This document shows positions 1-8,502 of a stretch of DNA of 64,000 nt, piece by piece (positions within the stretch are counted from its first letter, which is position 1; each line of letters starts with the position of its first letter). The translations under genes were made by a program, and so were the position numbers. The notes under the pieces were generated by a model. That model was given only the letters and a program-made list of their open reading frames with translations. It made no database searches and had not been told where the DNA came from. The stretch is from Microbacterium sp. AZCO (GTDB lineage Bacteria; Actinomycetota; Actinomycetes; Actinomycetales; Microbacteriaceae): contig NZ_CP154857.1 in the NCBI RefSeq assembly GCF_039614715.1, positions 434,001 to 498,000 on the forward strand, written 5' to 3'.

Positions 1-380
1 AAGTCGCCGCCGACGTGGCCAGCAGCCGCGCTGAGGCTCGCGCTCGCCCTCGCCTTCGCGTCCCCGTAGAGACCGCCCGTATCCGACTGTGTCGATCCAG
101 CGAACACGACCCGCGTCGGCGGAGCGTCGGCCGCCTCTATCGCGGCCGACAGCTGGTTCGCGAAGAGTGCGTTCCCGTGCACGATCTCATCTTCCGTGCC
201 GCGATTCACCCCGGCGAGATGGATGACCAGATCCGCGCCCGAGACCGCCTGGACAGCCTGCCCGAGATCGAAACCGTCTCCGACGGCGAGCGACGTGACA
301 TGGTCGCCCCGCTCATGCAACGCGGCGCGGGTGTGCCAGCCGAGGAAGCCGCCTCCACCGGTCAGGACGGTTCGCGTCAC
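1..380 (-). CDS. capF: CapF/WbjC-like UDP-sugar 4-reductase, 3' end cut by window
   Basis: The visible N-terminal part of a short-chain dehydrogenase/reductase. It begins with GTG at 380 and reads MTRTVLTGGGGFLGWH, a Rossmann nucleotide-binding loop, followed by HLAGVNRG and a YGDAK (YxxxK) catalytic motif. In the CapF/WbjC family this domain reduces the 4-keto product of CapE during UDP-N-acetyl-L-fucosamine synthesis, and a C-terminal cupin domain (outside the window) assists epimerisation. The start overlaps the stop of the CapE-like gene by 4 bases, so the two are probably translationally coupled. Assignment rests on the N-terminal motifs plus the CapE neighbour; the rest of the gene is not visible. 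Confidence 0.8.
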   Translation of the reverse strand, partial: MTRTVLTGGGGFLGWHTRAALHERGDHVTSLAVGDGFDLGQAVQAVSGADLVIHLAGVNRGTEDEIVHGNALFANQLSAAIEAADAPPTRVVFAGSTQSDTGGLYGDAKARASASLSAAAGHVGGD

Positions 381-1423
381 GCCGCCGTCCCCTGGCGGAT
401 GCCGGCGGCCGCGAGCTCGGCCCGCACTTCGGGAAGGCCGAGCAGCATCTGCTTGACCTCGTCGAGGCTCATCCGGTCGACCGTGTGCGAGTCGTAGTCG
501 GCGTATTCGTTTTGGTGAGGATCGCCGTCCTCGAAGTAGATACCGTAGTTGAGGTCCCGGTTGTCAGCGCGGATCCGGAAGTAGTCGCCCATGTCGCTCG
601 CTCGTGCGAGCTCCTCCCGAGTAGCGAGGGCCTCCGAGCGCTTCTCCGCATGACGCGTGCCGATGACCGTGACGCGGGCATCGGATTCGAACAGCTCGAT
701 GACCGCCTGAGCGAGGTCACCGATCGTGCACGCGGGAGCCTTGCGGATGAAGAGGTCTCCCTGATTGGCGTTGGTGAACGCGAACTCGACCAGGTCGACG
801 GATTGCGCGAGCGACATCATGAACCGGGTCATCCCGACATCCGTCACCGTCAGATCGCGGCCCGCCTTGAGCTGCCCGATGAAGAGGGGGATCACCGATC
901 CCCGCGAGTACATGACGTTGCCGTATCTCACGGCTGACACGATGGTCGTCGCGTGCGGATTGTTGAGGCCGTGGGACTGCGCCACTTTCTCGGACAGGGC
1001 CTTGCTCATGCCCATGGCGTTGACCGGATAGACGGCTTTGTCGGTCGACAGGCAGACGACGGATGCCACGCCCGCGGCGTCTGCCGCGCGCACGACATTC
1101 TCGGTGCCGAGCACATTGGTGCGGACGGCCTCCAAGGGGAAGAACTCGCAGGAGGGAACCTGCTTCAGAGCCGCAGCGTGGAACACGTAGTCGATGTCCT
1201 TCATCGCCCGCTCGACGCTCTGGAGGTCGCGGATGTCGCCGACGTAGAAGCGGGCGCGCGAATCACGGAGGTCGTGCCGCATGCGATCCTGCTTCTCCTC
1301 GTCACGGCTCAGGATCCGTACCTCAGCGGCGCCCTCTGCCAGGAGTTTGCGGGCGACTGTCTGGCCGAACGAGCCCGTGCCGCCCGTTACCAGGATCTGC
1401 TTGTCGGAATACTTGTCGCTCAA
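377..1423 (-). CDS. capE: UDP-N-acetylglucosamine 4,6-dehydratase (inverting), CapE/WbjB-like
   Basis: A 348-residue soluble extended SDR enzyme. It has an NAD(P)-binding loop TGGTGSFG near residues 13-20 and the catalytic stretch STDKAVYP followed by MGMSK. In CapE/WbjB/FnlA enzymes the usual SDR tyrosine is replaced by methionine, as here (M-G-M-S-K in place of YxxxK). The family converts UDP-GlcNAc to a UDP-4-keto-6-deoxy-sugar with C5 inversion, the first step towards UDP-N-acetyl-L-fucosamine. It overlaps its neighbours by 4 bases on both sides (377-380 and 1420-1423), which fits one polycistronic unit. A FlaA1-type homologue is the alternative, but the short length without membrane helices favours CapE. 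Confidence 0.88.
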   Translation of the reverse strand: MSDKYSDKQILVTGGTGSFGQTVARKLLAEGAAEVRILSRDEEKQDRMRHDLRDSRARFYVGDIRDLQSVERAMKDIDYVFHAAALKQVPSCEFFPLEAVRTNVLGTENVVRAADAAGVASVVCLSTDKAVYPVNAMGMSKALSEKVAQSHGLNNPHATTIVSAVRYGNVMYSRGSVIPLFIGQLKAGRDLTVTDVGMTRFMMSLAQSVDLVEFAFTNANQGDLFIRKAPACTIGDLAQAVIELFESDARVTVIGTRHAEKRSEALATREELARASDMGDYFRIRADNRDLNYGIYFEDGDPHQNEYADYDSHTVDRMSLDEVKQMLLGLPEVRAELAAAGIRQGTAA

Positions 1424-2652
1424 GGTCTGCCCTTCGAAGTGCTTGTTCTCGCGGCTGTGACGAGCGCATCCTCGATGGTGTCGATGCCCGCGCGCATAGA
1501 CATGGCGCTCGTATAGAAGTCGTGTGCATTGGTCCGCATGCGCAGATAGGCCTCGCGGGGCAGCGTTGCGGCCCGCCGGAGAGCTTCGGCGAGCGAGTCC
1601 GGATCGCTCGGCCGGGCCGCGAACCCCGCTCCCGAATCGCGGACCAGGTCCGACACATCGCCGCCGACGGCCGTGATGACCGGAACCCCGCGAGAAAGCG
1701 AGCTGGGAAGCTTCGACGGTATTGTCGCGGCGAACACGGGCGAATCCTTCAGCGTCACCAGCTGGTAGTCGGATCGCCGGTAGACCGCCGCCATCTCCTC
1801 GCGCGAGACACGAGGAAGCAAGCGGATGTTGCGAGCAGACGAATCCCGAAGCGTGCTCTGGAGCTTCTCCTGCTGCGTACCCGACCCGATGACCTCGATC
1901 TCTAGTCCGGGGACGTCAGTGACGCGCTCCGCCGCGCGCACGATCGTCTCGAGATCCTGCATGATTCCGAGGTTGCCGGCGAAGATGACGCGAGTGCCGT
2001 CGTTCGCTGCCCCTGGGAAATCGTTCGCTGTCCCTGGGCCCGGCTCGTCCGGTGCCCAGTTGAACACCACCCGGATGCGATCCTCAGGCACACCGCGGTC
2101 GACCAGGATCCGCGCCATGCGGGGACCGATCGCCAGGGTCACCGCGGCGTCCCGGTAGATCCCCCGCAGCCATGGCCGCAGCGTCGCCGAAGCCGCCATG
2201 CCGACGGGGCGAGGCAGAAGGCCGGATTCGGTGATCGACTCCGGCCACAGGTCCTGAACATGCAGGACGAAGGGCACGCCGCGTCGACGTGCCCACCGCG
2301 CGGGCCCGATGGCCGCGGTCATTTGAGGGGCGTAGACGTAGACGGCGTCGACGTCGCGGATGCGCGCAGTCTCGGCGGCGGAGGCGCGACCGAAGCTCAC
2401 ATAGTTCCCGATGCGCCCGAGCGGATCGCCAGGCCGGCTGAGTCGCAGGGGGAGTCGAAGAACGGGGATGCCGGCATGAACCTCTTCCCGTCGCTCGTTG
2501 CGGTAACCCTCGTGAAGTATGCCGCCGGGATAGTCGGGAACGCCGGTGACCACAGTGACGTCGTGGCCCCGTGCCACGAGGCCCTGCGCCACCGAAGCCG
2601 GGATCGGAACCGGCTCGGGCGGATAGTACTGGCTGACGATCGCGATCTTCAT
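1420..2652 (-). CDS. Glycosyltransferase family 4 (WbuB-like)
   Basis: A 410-residue GT-B glycosyltransferase. The N-terminus (MKIAIVSQYYPPEPVPI) and the GxxxVVTGVPDYPGG region are typical of the WbuB-type GT4 proteins that accompany L-FucNAc genes. The C-terminal half has the usual nucleotide-sugar binding segment, with IFAGNLGIMQDLETI and later PVFAATIPSKL. Overlaps of 4 bases with the acetyltransferase gene upstream and capE downstream place it in the operon. From context it probably transfers FucNAc onto the lipid-linked first sugar; the acceptor and donor cannot be proven from sequence. Confidence 0.8.
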   Translation of the reverse strand: MKIAIVSQYYPPEPVPIPASVAQGLVARGHDVTVVTGVPDYPGGILHEGYRNERREEVHAGIPVLRLPLRLSRPGDPLGRIGNYVSFGRASAAETARIRDVDAVYVYAPQMTAAIGPARWARRRGVPFVLHVQDLWPESITESGLLPRPVGMAASATLRPWLRGIYRDAAVTLAIGPRMARILVDRGVPEDRIRVVFNWAPDEPGPGTANDFPGAANDGTRVIFAGNLGIMQDLETIVRAAERVTDVPGLEIEVIGSGTQQEKLQSTLRDSSARNIRLLPRVSREEMAAVYRRSDYQLVTLKDSPVFAATIPSKLPSSLSRGVPVITAVGGDVSDLVRDSGAGFAARPSDPDSLAEALRRAATLPREAYLRMRTNAHDFYTSAMSMRAGIDTIEDALVTAARTSTSKGRP

Positions 2653-3299
2653 CGCGCCGGAACGCCCTTCACGATCGCATCGGCCGGAACGTCTCGCACG
2701 ACACAGGCGGCAGCACCGACAACGGACCGCGGACCGATTCGCAGCCCCTGGAGTACGACAGCACCCGCACCGACGAGCGACTGCTCACCGACTTCGACCT
2801 CGCCCGACACCACCGCACCGGGATTGACGGAGACGAAGTCCTCGAGTCTGGAGTCGTGCCCGATGGTCGCATTCGGATTGACGTGCGCGTGCGACCCGAG
2901 GTGCACATTCGTCGAGATCTGCGCGCCGGCGCAGACGATCGTTCCTGGTGCGACCGTGGTGAGGCTGCCGATCGTCGCCGATGGATGCACGGCCACCGCG
3001 GCGGTGTGTCCAGCCGCGTCGAACCGAGCGGCGATGGCGAAGCGCGCACGGGGCGAGCCGACACCGACGAGATAGGCCACGGGGCGGTCGGTCGAAAGCC
3101 ATTCCGCTTCCGTCCCGAGGTAGGGAACATTCCGCGCCGTGAGACGCTCGAGATGGACTGGGCTCGGTGCGCTGTCGATGACTCCCAGCACACGGAACGC
3201 TGCTGTCTCGTCGACTTCGTTGATCGCTTCGACGACATCGAGCGTCTCACGGCCGAATCCGCCGATTCCGACGATGACGAGATCCTGCGAGGCCGTCAC
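2649..3299 (-). CDS. pglD: PglD/NeuD-like sugar N- or O-acetyltransferase
   Basis: A 216-residue protein with an N-terminal Rossmann-like sugar-nucleotide domain (LVIVGIGGFGRETLDV) and a C-terminal left-handed beta-helix of hexapeptide repeats (for example IGSLTTVAPGTIV and VGEQSLVGAGAVV). This is the architecture of PglD, which acetylates the 4-amino group of UDP-4-amino-sugars using acetyl-CoA. The HVNPNATIGHDSRLED segment carries the His-containing active-site region of the family. It sits directly after the PglC-like gene (4-base overlap) and the PglE-like aminotransferase, so a UDP-N,N'-diacetylbacillosamine pathway is the most economical reading. A NeuD-type O-acetyltransferase is the alternative. 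Confidence 0.82.
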   Translation of the reverse strand: MTASQDLVIVGIGGFGRETLDVVEAINEVDETAAFRVLGVIDSAPSPVHLERLTARNVPYLGTEAEWLSTDRPVAYLVGVGSPRARFAIAARFDAAGHTAAVAVHPSATIGSLTTVAPGTIVCAGAQISTNVHLGSHAHVNPNATIGHDSRLEDFVSVNPGAVVSGEVEVGEQSLVGAGAVVLQGLRIGPRSVVGAAACVVRDVPADAIVKGVPAR

Positions 3300-3928
3300 G
3301 CGGGTCCACCCTCGCTTCCGAGGAATTCAGGCGAAGTGGCATGGCCGTCTGCCGAGATGCCTTCCCGGACGAGCACCGTGCGCGCCGTCCGCGCGAGAAT
3401 CCACGCGTCGAGCCGAAGCGACCGCTTGTCGACGTACTCGACATCGGCCGCGAGCCGGTCGTCCCATGCCACGTTGTTGCGACCCGAGACCTGTGCGAGA
3501 CCGGTGATGCCGGGACGTACCTCGTGCCTGCGTGCCTGCTGAGCGGAGTATCGCGGAAGGTACTCGAGCAGCAGCGGACGCGGCCCGACGATGCTCATAT
3601 CCCCGCGAATGACATTGACCAGAGACGGAAGCTCGTCGAGGCTCGTCGCCCGCAGAAGCCGTCCGACAGCGGTGAGCCGGTCCGCGTCGGAATCCGAGCC
3701 TTCCGATTCGGTCGCAGGACGCATGGAACGGAACTTGAGGAGCGTGAATCGATGCCCGCCCTGGCCCGCGCGTGCCTGGCGGAAGAGCACGGGGCGGCCG
3801 AGATCGTTGAGCACGAGCATTGCGGACACGAGCATCAGAGGCGACGTGATGATCAAGAGGAGGATCGCCGACAGCACGTCCAGTACCCGCTTGAGGAGGT
3901 CGTACGGCCGCGCGTTCTGACTGATCAC
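3296..3928 (-). CDS. pglC: PglC-like initiating phospho-sugar transferase
   Basis: A 210-residue monotopic bacterial sugar transferase. One hydrophobic segment near residues 14-37 is followed by the family block ending LLKFRSM, then SLDELPSLVNVIRGDMSIVGPRPLL and GITGLAQVSGRN in the expected order. These enzymes move a sugar-1-phosphate from a UDP-sugar onto undecaprenyl phosphate at the cytoplasmic face of the membrane. The short length, without the extra N-terminal helices of WbaP-type enzymes, matches PglC. Its position between PglE- and PglD-like genes suggests UDP-diNAcBac as the donor, which is inference. Confidence 0.85.
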   Translation of the reverse strand: MISQNARPYDLLKRVLDVLSAILLLIITSPLMLVSAMLVLNDLGRPVLFRQARAGQGGHRFTLLKFRSMRPATESEGSDSDADRLTAVGRLLRATSLDELPSLVNVIRGDMSIVGPRPLLLEYLPRYSAQQARRHEVRPGITGLAQVSGRNNVAWDDRLAADVEYVDKRSLRLDAWILARTARTVLVREGISADGHATSPEFLGSEGGPA

Positions 3929-5064
3929 GCGCGCGCCCCGAGGAAGCCGGAGATTGCATCGATCGTGCGATCGATCTGCTCCAGCCCGAGGGCCGAGCCG
4001 CTCGGGAGCGTGATGCCAGTGCGGAAAAGGTGCTCTGCCGTTCCGTCGACGAGCGAGCGCGCCTCCGCGAAGACCGGCTGCAGGTGCATCGGCTTCCAGA
4101 GCGGGCGAGACTCGATCGCGAGGCCGCGCAGGTGCTCGCCGAGCTCCGCCGCGGACCAGCCGGCCACGGATTCGTCCACGGTGATCGAAGTGAGCCAGCA
4201 GTTGTCTGCCTCGTCATTGCGCCCGCCGAAGATCTCGACGCCGGGGACGGTTGCGAACAGCTCCCGGTATCGCGCACGAAGCGCGCGCCGGCGCGCGATC
4301 ATGTCGTCGAGCCTGCGCAGCTGGGCGCGTCCGAGGGCCGCGAGCAGATTGCTCATGCGGTAGTTGTAGCCGATGTCGACGTGCTCGTAGTGAACAGCGG
4401 GCTGGCGCGCCTGCGTCGCGAGGTAGCGCGCCCGCCGAGCCAGCTCGGCGTCGTCGGTCAGCAGCATCCCGCCCCCCGACGTCGTCATGATCTTGTTCCC
4501 GTTGAAGGAGAGCACCGACGCATCGCCGAAGGATCCGGCAGGCTGTCCCTGGTGATACGCGCCGAAGGCCTCGGCCGCGTCGGACAGGACCGGGACGCCG
4601 TCGGCGAGGGGAAGCAGAGCCGTGTAATCGGCTGCCTTGCCGAGGAGGTCGACCGGCACAAGAGCCGCCGCGCGCCGTCCCTCCCGAGCGAGCTGAACCA
4701 GCGCTTCGGCGAGGAGTGCGGGGCTGATGTTGCCCGTCTCCGCGTCGGAGTCGATGAAAAACGGCTCTGCTCCGGCGTACACGATCGCGTTGGCCGTCGC
4801 CGCAAATGTCATGCTCGCCGTGATGACGATGTCGCCCGGCTTGACTCCGAGTCCGAGCAGTCCCAGATGCAGCGCTGCCGTCCCAGAGCTGAGCGCCACG
4901 GCGTGCTCCGTGCCCACGCGGGCGGCGATCTCCGACTCGAAGGCGTCGACGTCGGGTCCGAGCGGAGCGATCCACCCCGATCGGAGTGCGTCGAGGAGAA
5001 AGGCTTCCTCGAGCTCGCCCACGTCGGGGGCGGACATATAGATCTGGTCAGGCATTCTGGGCAC
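3925..5064 (-). CDS. pglE: DegT/DnrJ/EryC1/StrS aminotransferase, PglE-like
   Basis: A 379-residue PLP-dependent sugar aminotransferase of normal family length. Typical blocks include VALSSGTAALHLGLLGLGV, DAAEAFGAYHQGQ and FNGNKIMTTSGGG, whose lysine would bind PLP. The family transfers an amino group to the 4-keto carbon of a nucleotide sugar. The gene overlaps the PglF-like dehydratase by 17 bases and the PglC-like gene by 4, so its substrate is probably the 4-keto-6-deoxy product of that dehydratase. Related StrS proteins act on other sugars, so the exact substrate remains inferred from context. Confidence 0.87.
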   Translation of the reverse strand: MPRMPDQIYMSAPDVGELEEAFLLDALRSGWIAPLGPDVDAFESEIAARVGTEHAVALSSGTAALHLGLLGLGVKPGDIVITASMTFAATANAIVYAGAEPFFIDSDAETGNISPALLAEALVQLAREGRRAAALVPVDLLGKAADYTALLPLADGVPVLSDAAEAFGAYHQGQPAGSFGDASVLSFNGNKIMTTSGGGMLLTDDAELARRARYLATQARQPAVHYEHVDIGYNYRMSNLLAALGRAQLRRLDDMIARRRALRARYRELFATVPGVEIFGGRNDEADNCWLTSITVDESVAGWSAAELGEHLRGLAIESRPLWKPMHLQPVFAEARSLVDGTAEHLFRTGITLPSGSALGLEQIDRTIDAISGFLGARA

Positions 5065-6853
5065 CGTCGTGGGTTTGGAGCAGGCGAGGCTCGTCGTGCG
5101 CGGGCGTGACCTCGGCCAGCCACGAAGTGGCGTCGAGGGTGCGAGGTTCGATGGGTGGCACGGCGGTGTGCGAGATCTTCGGGTGGATAGGGCGGCGATC
5201 CTGCTCCCCGAGGCCGACGAGCTCTTCGTGCAGCTTCTCGCCCTCCCGGAGTCCGGTGAAGACGATCGCGATGTCGCGACCCGACATGTCGATCATGCGC
5301 TGAGCGATGTCGAGGATGCGGACCGGGCTGCCCATGTCGAGGATGAGCACCTCGCCGCCGGTGCCGATGGCGCCCGCCTGGAGCACGAGGTGACACGCCT
5401 CCGGAATCGTCATGAAGTAGCGGGTGACATCGGGGTGCGTCACAGTGAGCGGACCACCCGACTCGATGAGACGCGTGAAGACGGGAAGCATTGAGCCGCG
5501 GCTTCCGATGACGTTGCCGAAGCGCACAGAGAGGTACCGGCGGCCGCTGTTCCTCGCCGCCCACGCGGTCAGTCGCTCGGCTGTCCGCTTCGAATGCCCG
5601 AGGACGCTCGTCGGATTCGCGGCTTTGTCGGTCGAGATGTTCACAAAGCACTCGACGTCGACTTCGAGCGCGGCATCCAGCACATTCTGCGTGCCGAGGA
5701 CGTTCGTCTTCCACGCTTCGAGCGGATATCGCTGCAGCGTGGGGAGGTGCTTGAGGGCAGCCGCGTGGAACACGACCTCCGGCCTGCGCTCGCGGAAGAG
5801 CTCGCGAAGGGTCTCGCGGTCGCGGATACTGGCGATCACGACGTCATCCGTGTCGAGAAGTCCGTTGCCGAAAGTGCCGAGCTGGGCCTCTTGAAGACCG
5901 GTCTCGTCGCGGTCCAGCATGATGAGCTCGGCGGGGCCGAGCTTCGCGATCTGACGGCACAGCTCCGCGCCGATCGACCCGCCGGCACCCGTGACCAGGA
6001 CGCGCTTGCCATGGATGTACCGCGCGCTGTCTTCGACGGCCATATCGACCGCTTGTCGCCCGATGAGGTCTTCGATCGAGATGTTCCGAAGGTCCTGCAG
6101 ACGCGACTGCCCCTCGAGAATCGCGTCGAGCGACGGAAAGACCTTCACCTGCACGCCTGCCGCACTCGCGCGGTCAGTGACGTCGCGCAGGAATTCGCCG
6201 TCGACCCTCCCGATCGCGACGACGAGCACGGTCGCGCCCGTCTTCTCGGCGACCCGGCCGATGTCTTCTCTCGTTCCGAGCACCTTCAAGCCGTCGATCC
6301 ACACCCGCTTGCGCGAGGGGGAGTCGTCGAGGAGACCGACGGGATAGTACGCGGACTCGCGGTCCGTCATCATGCGTCGTACGAGAGTCGAACCGAGGTA
6401 GCCGGCGCCGAGAATCAGCGTGCGCTCACCGGTCGCGGCGGGGCGCATGCGGCGCTCTTCGATCACGCGGACGACGTATCGCGCGGCGGCCATGATGATG
6501 AGGGCGAAGGGAGTGGCGAAGAGGAAGGTGCTGCGGGGGACGCCGATCGAGACGCCCAGGATCGTGACAGGGATGCCGATGACGATGCCGGTGATCGCGA
6601 CCGTCCCGAAGAGCGGCACGGCCTCGGCGAAGGTGCCCGTGCGGTGGCGCCCCGAATAGAGGTTGAGCAGGCTGCCGACACCGAGCTGCACGGCGACAGT
6701 CGCCGTGAGCGTCAGGAAAAAGAGGAGCCAGCGCACGCTGTCGAGGTCGAAGTCGTAGCGAGCGACGACGACGCTGGTCAGTGCGATGCACCAGGCCCCA
6801 GCGTCGGTGAGCATCGCGTGTGCGCGCCTCGACGTGCGAGCATCGAAGTTCAC
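5048..6853 (-). CDS. pglF: Membrane-bound UDP-GlcNAc C6-dehydratase (PglF/CapD-like)
   Basis: A 601-residue protein: four N-terminal hydrophobic helices (within about residues 15-130), a CoA/NAD-binding-like fold starting LILGAGYLGSTL, then an extended SDR domain with LVTGAGGSIGAEL. The catalytic region reads NISTDKAANPTSVLGHSK, so the SDR tyrosine is replaced, as in the FlaA1/PglF/WbpM group (usually methionine, here leucine). The enzyme makes the 4-keto-6-deoxy sugar used by the PglE-like aminotransferase. It is the first gene of the operon; GTG at 6853 lies six bases after a TATGGT hexamer, which favours this start and a leaderless transcript. Confidence 0.87.
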   Translation of the reverse strand: MNFDARTSRRAHAMLTDAGAWCIALTSVVVARYDFDLDSVRWLLFFLTLTATVAVQLGVGSLLNLYSGRHRTGTFAEAVPLFGTVAITGIVIGIPVTILGVSIGVPRSTFLFATPFALIIMAAARYVVRVIEERRMRPAATGERTLILGAGYLGSTLVRRMMTDRESAYYPVGLLDDSPSRKRVWIDGLKVLGTREDIGRVAEKTGATVLVVAIGRVDGEFLRDVTDRASAAGVQVKVFPSLDAILEGQSRLQDLRNISIEDLIGRQAVDMAVEDSARYIHGKRVLVTGAGGSIGAELCRQIAKLGPAELIMLDRDETGLQEAQLGTFGNGLLDTDDVVIASIRDRETLRELFRERRPEVVFHAAALKHLPTLQRYPLEAWKTNVLGTQNVLDAALEVDVECFVNISTDKAANPTSVLGHSKRTAERLTAWAARNSGRRYLSVRFGNVIGSRGSMLPVFTRLIESGGPLTVTHPDVTRYFMTIPEACHLVLQAGAIGTGGEVLILDMGSPVRILDIAQRMIDMSGRDIAIVFTGLREGEKLHEELVGLGEQDRRPIHPKISHTAVPPIEPRTLDATSWLAEVTPAHDEPRLLQTHDGAQNA

Positions 6854-6859
6854 ATCAAC

Positions 6860-6865
6860 ACCATA
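6860..6865 (-). promoter_or_regulatory. -10 element of the pgl-like operon
   Basis: The minus strand reads TATGGT, then six bases, then the GTG start at 6853. This spacing recurs across the window and implies transcription starting at or beside the start codon. No good -35 hexamer is visible at 16-18 bases. The 96-bp gap to the divergent exporter gene also holds a short imperfect palindrome (TTGAC near 6876 and GTCAG near 6889) that could bind a regulator. Confidence 0.5.
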
Positions 6866-6937
6866 ACTGAACCCCTTGACAACGTGTGGTCAGTCCGTCA
6901 TGAAGTGTGGAAAGCGCTTCACTCCTCGTGCCGACCA

Positions 6938-6943
6938 TAGGAT
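6938..6943 (+). promoter_or_regulatory. -10 element of the ABC exporter genes
   Basis: TAGGAT on the plus strand followed by six bases and the GTG at 6950. No Shine-Dalgarno sequence precedes that GTG, which supports a leaderless start for the permease gene. Confidence 0.5.
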
Positions 6944-6949
6944 CTTCAG

Positions 6950-7756
6950 GTGACCACCGCAGCCGTCGGCGCTCCCGGATCGCCCCGGCGCTATCTCCAC
7001 TCGCTGTGGCTGCTGTCGGCACGCGATCTGCGCGTCCGGTATGCCACCAGCGCGCTGGGCTACCTGTGGTCGGTGCTCGACCCGCTCGTCATGAGCGCCA
7101 TCTACTGGTTCGTCTTCACACAGGTCTTCCATCGCACGGTCGGGCACGAGCCGTACATCGTCTTCCTCATCACGGCGCTCCTGCCCTGGGTGTGGTTCAA
7201 CTCGTCCGTCTCGGACTTCACGAAGGCCTTCAGCAAGGACGCCCGGCTCGTCCGCTCGACCGCCATCCCGCGCTCGATCTGGATCAATCGCATCGTGCTG
7301 ACGAAGGGCGTCGAGTTTCTCTGCTCCCTGCCCGTGATCGTGCTCTTCGTCGTGATCTCGGAGTTCTCGGACAGACCCGCGCACCTCAACTGGGGCCTGT
7401 TGTGGCTGCCGGTCGCCGTCATCCTGCAGGCCGTCCTGCTCGTCGGCCTGGGATTGATCGTCGCGCCGCTGTGCGTCATGTACACCGATCTCGAGCGGAC
7501 GACGCGTCTCATTCTGCGCGCGCTGTTCTACGCATCCCCTGTCATCTACGGCGTGGAGGACCTTCCGGGCGTGTTCGAGACCCTCGCCGCGTTCAACCCG
7601 CTCTCCGGAATCTTCGCCCTCTACCGCGTCGGCTTCTTCCCCGAGGAGTGGGACCCATGGGTGATCGGCGTGGGCGCCGTCCTCTGCTTCGCGATTCTGG
7701 GACTCGGGCTCTGGGTGTTCACGCGCCTCGAGCGTCCGATCCTGAAGGAACTGTGA
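6950..7756 (+). CDS. ABC-2 polysaccharide export permease (Wzm/TagG-like)
   Basis: A 268-residue membrane protein with about six hydrophobic helices. The N-terminus LLSARDLRVRYATSALGYLW is the usual amphipathic start of ABC-2 permeases that export polysaccharides or teichoic acids. Its stop codon overlaps the start of the ATPase gene (TGATG at 7754-7758). Together they should flip a completed lipid-linked glycan outward. Being divergent from the pgl-like operon, it probably exports that operon's product, though this is inference. The GTG at 6950 is preferred because of the -10 hexamer six bases upstream. Confidence 0.87.
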   Translation: MTTAAVGAPGSPRRYLHSLWLLSARDLRVRYATSALGYLWSVLDPLVMSAIYWFVFTQVFHRTVGHEPYIVFLITALLPWVWFNSSVSDFTKAFSKDARLVRSTAIPRSIWINRIVLTKGVEFLCSLPVIVLFVVISEFSDRPAHLNWGLLWLPVAVILQAVLLVGLGLIVAPLCVMYTDLERTTRLILRALFYASPVIYGVEDLPGVFETLAAFNPLSGIFALYRVGFFPEEWDPWVIGVGAVLCFAILGLGLWVFTRLERPILKEL

Positions 7757-8502
7757 TGACGGCATCCACTCATGCGATCGAAGTGACGGACCTGGGTGTC
7801 CGCTTCCGCCGCAATCGCCGGGGTCGTCGCAGTTTCAAAGACCTCTTCGCCGGTTCAGAACGCCGTGCTCGCCCGGGCGAGTTCTGGGCGCTGCGCGATG
7901 TGTCGTTCACCGTCGCGCCGGGAGAGTCGATCGGCGTCGTCGGGCGCAACGGGCAGGGAAAGTCGACACTGTTGAAGCTCGTCGCCGGTGTCCTCCTCTC
8001 CGACGAGGGGAGCGTGCGGGTGAACGGCGGCGTCGCACCGCTCATCGAGATCACCGGCGGCTTCGTCGGCGACCTGACAGTCCGCGAGAACGTCTTCCTC
8101 ACTGCTGGACTGCACGGGATGCCTCGTTCCCATGTCGCGAGCAAGTTCGACGAGATCCTCGACTTCGCCGAGATCGGCGACTTCGTCGACACGCCCTACA
8201 AGCACCTCTCCAACGGCATGAAGGTGCGTCTGGCGTTCTCCGTCGTGTCGCAGCTCGACGAGCCAGTCCTGCTCGTCGACGAAGTCCTCGCCGTGGGCGA
8301 CAAAGCCTTCCGCGAGAAGTGCTACAAGCGCATCGACGAGCTGCTCGCCGACGGGCGGACACTCTTCTTCGTCAGCCACAGCGAGCGCGATCTGCGCCGC
8401 TTCTGCAAGCGCGGGCTTTACCTCGACAAGGGTCGACTGGTGATGGATGCCCCGATCGAGGATGTCCTCGACCGATACAACGCGGACTACCCGGTCGGCT
8501 GA
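7756..8502 (+). CDS. ABC exporter ATPase (Wzt/TagH-like, short form)
   Basis: A 248-residue nucleotide-binding subunit. Walker A is GRNGQGKST (its third residue N rather than the more common S), the signature region reads HLSNGMKVRLAFS and Walker B is PVLLVDEVLAVGD. It has no C-terminal carbohydrate-binding extension of the kind found in Wzt proteins that read a terminal glycan modification, so export may not depend on such a cap. It is translationally coupled to the permease, and its stop abuts the stop of the convergent glycosyltransferase gene with no gap (8502/8503). Confidence 0.9.
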   Translation: MTASTHAIEVTDLGVRFRRNRRGRRSFKDLFAGSERRARPGEFWALRDVSFTVAPGESIGVVGRNGQGKSTLLKLVAGVLLSDEGSVRVNGGVAPLIEITGGFVGDLTVRENVFLTAGLHGMPRSHVASKFDEILDFAEIGDFVDTPYKHLSNGMKVRLAFSVVSQLDEPVLLVDEVLAVGDKAFREKCYKRIDELLADGRTLFFVSHSERDLRRFCKRGLYLDKGRLVMDAPIEDVLDRYNADYPVG

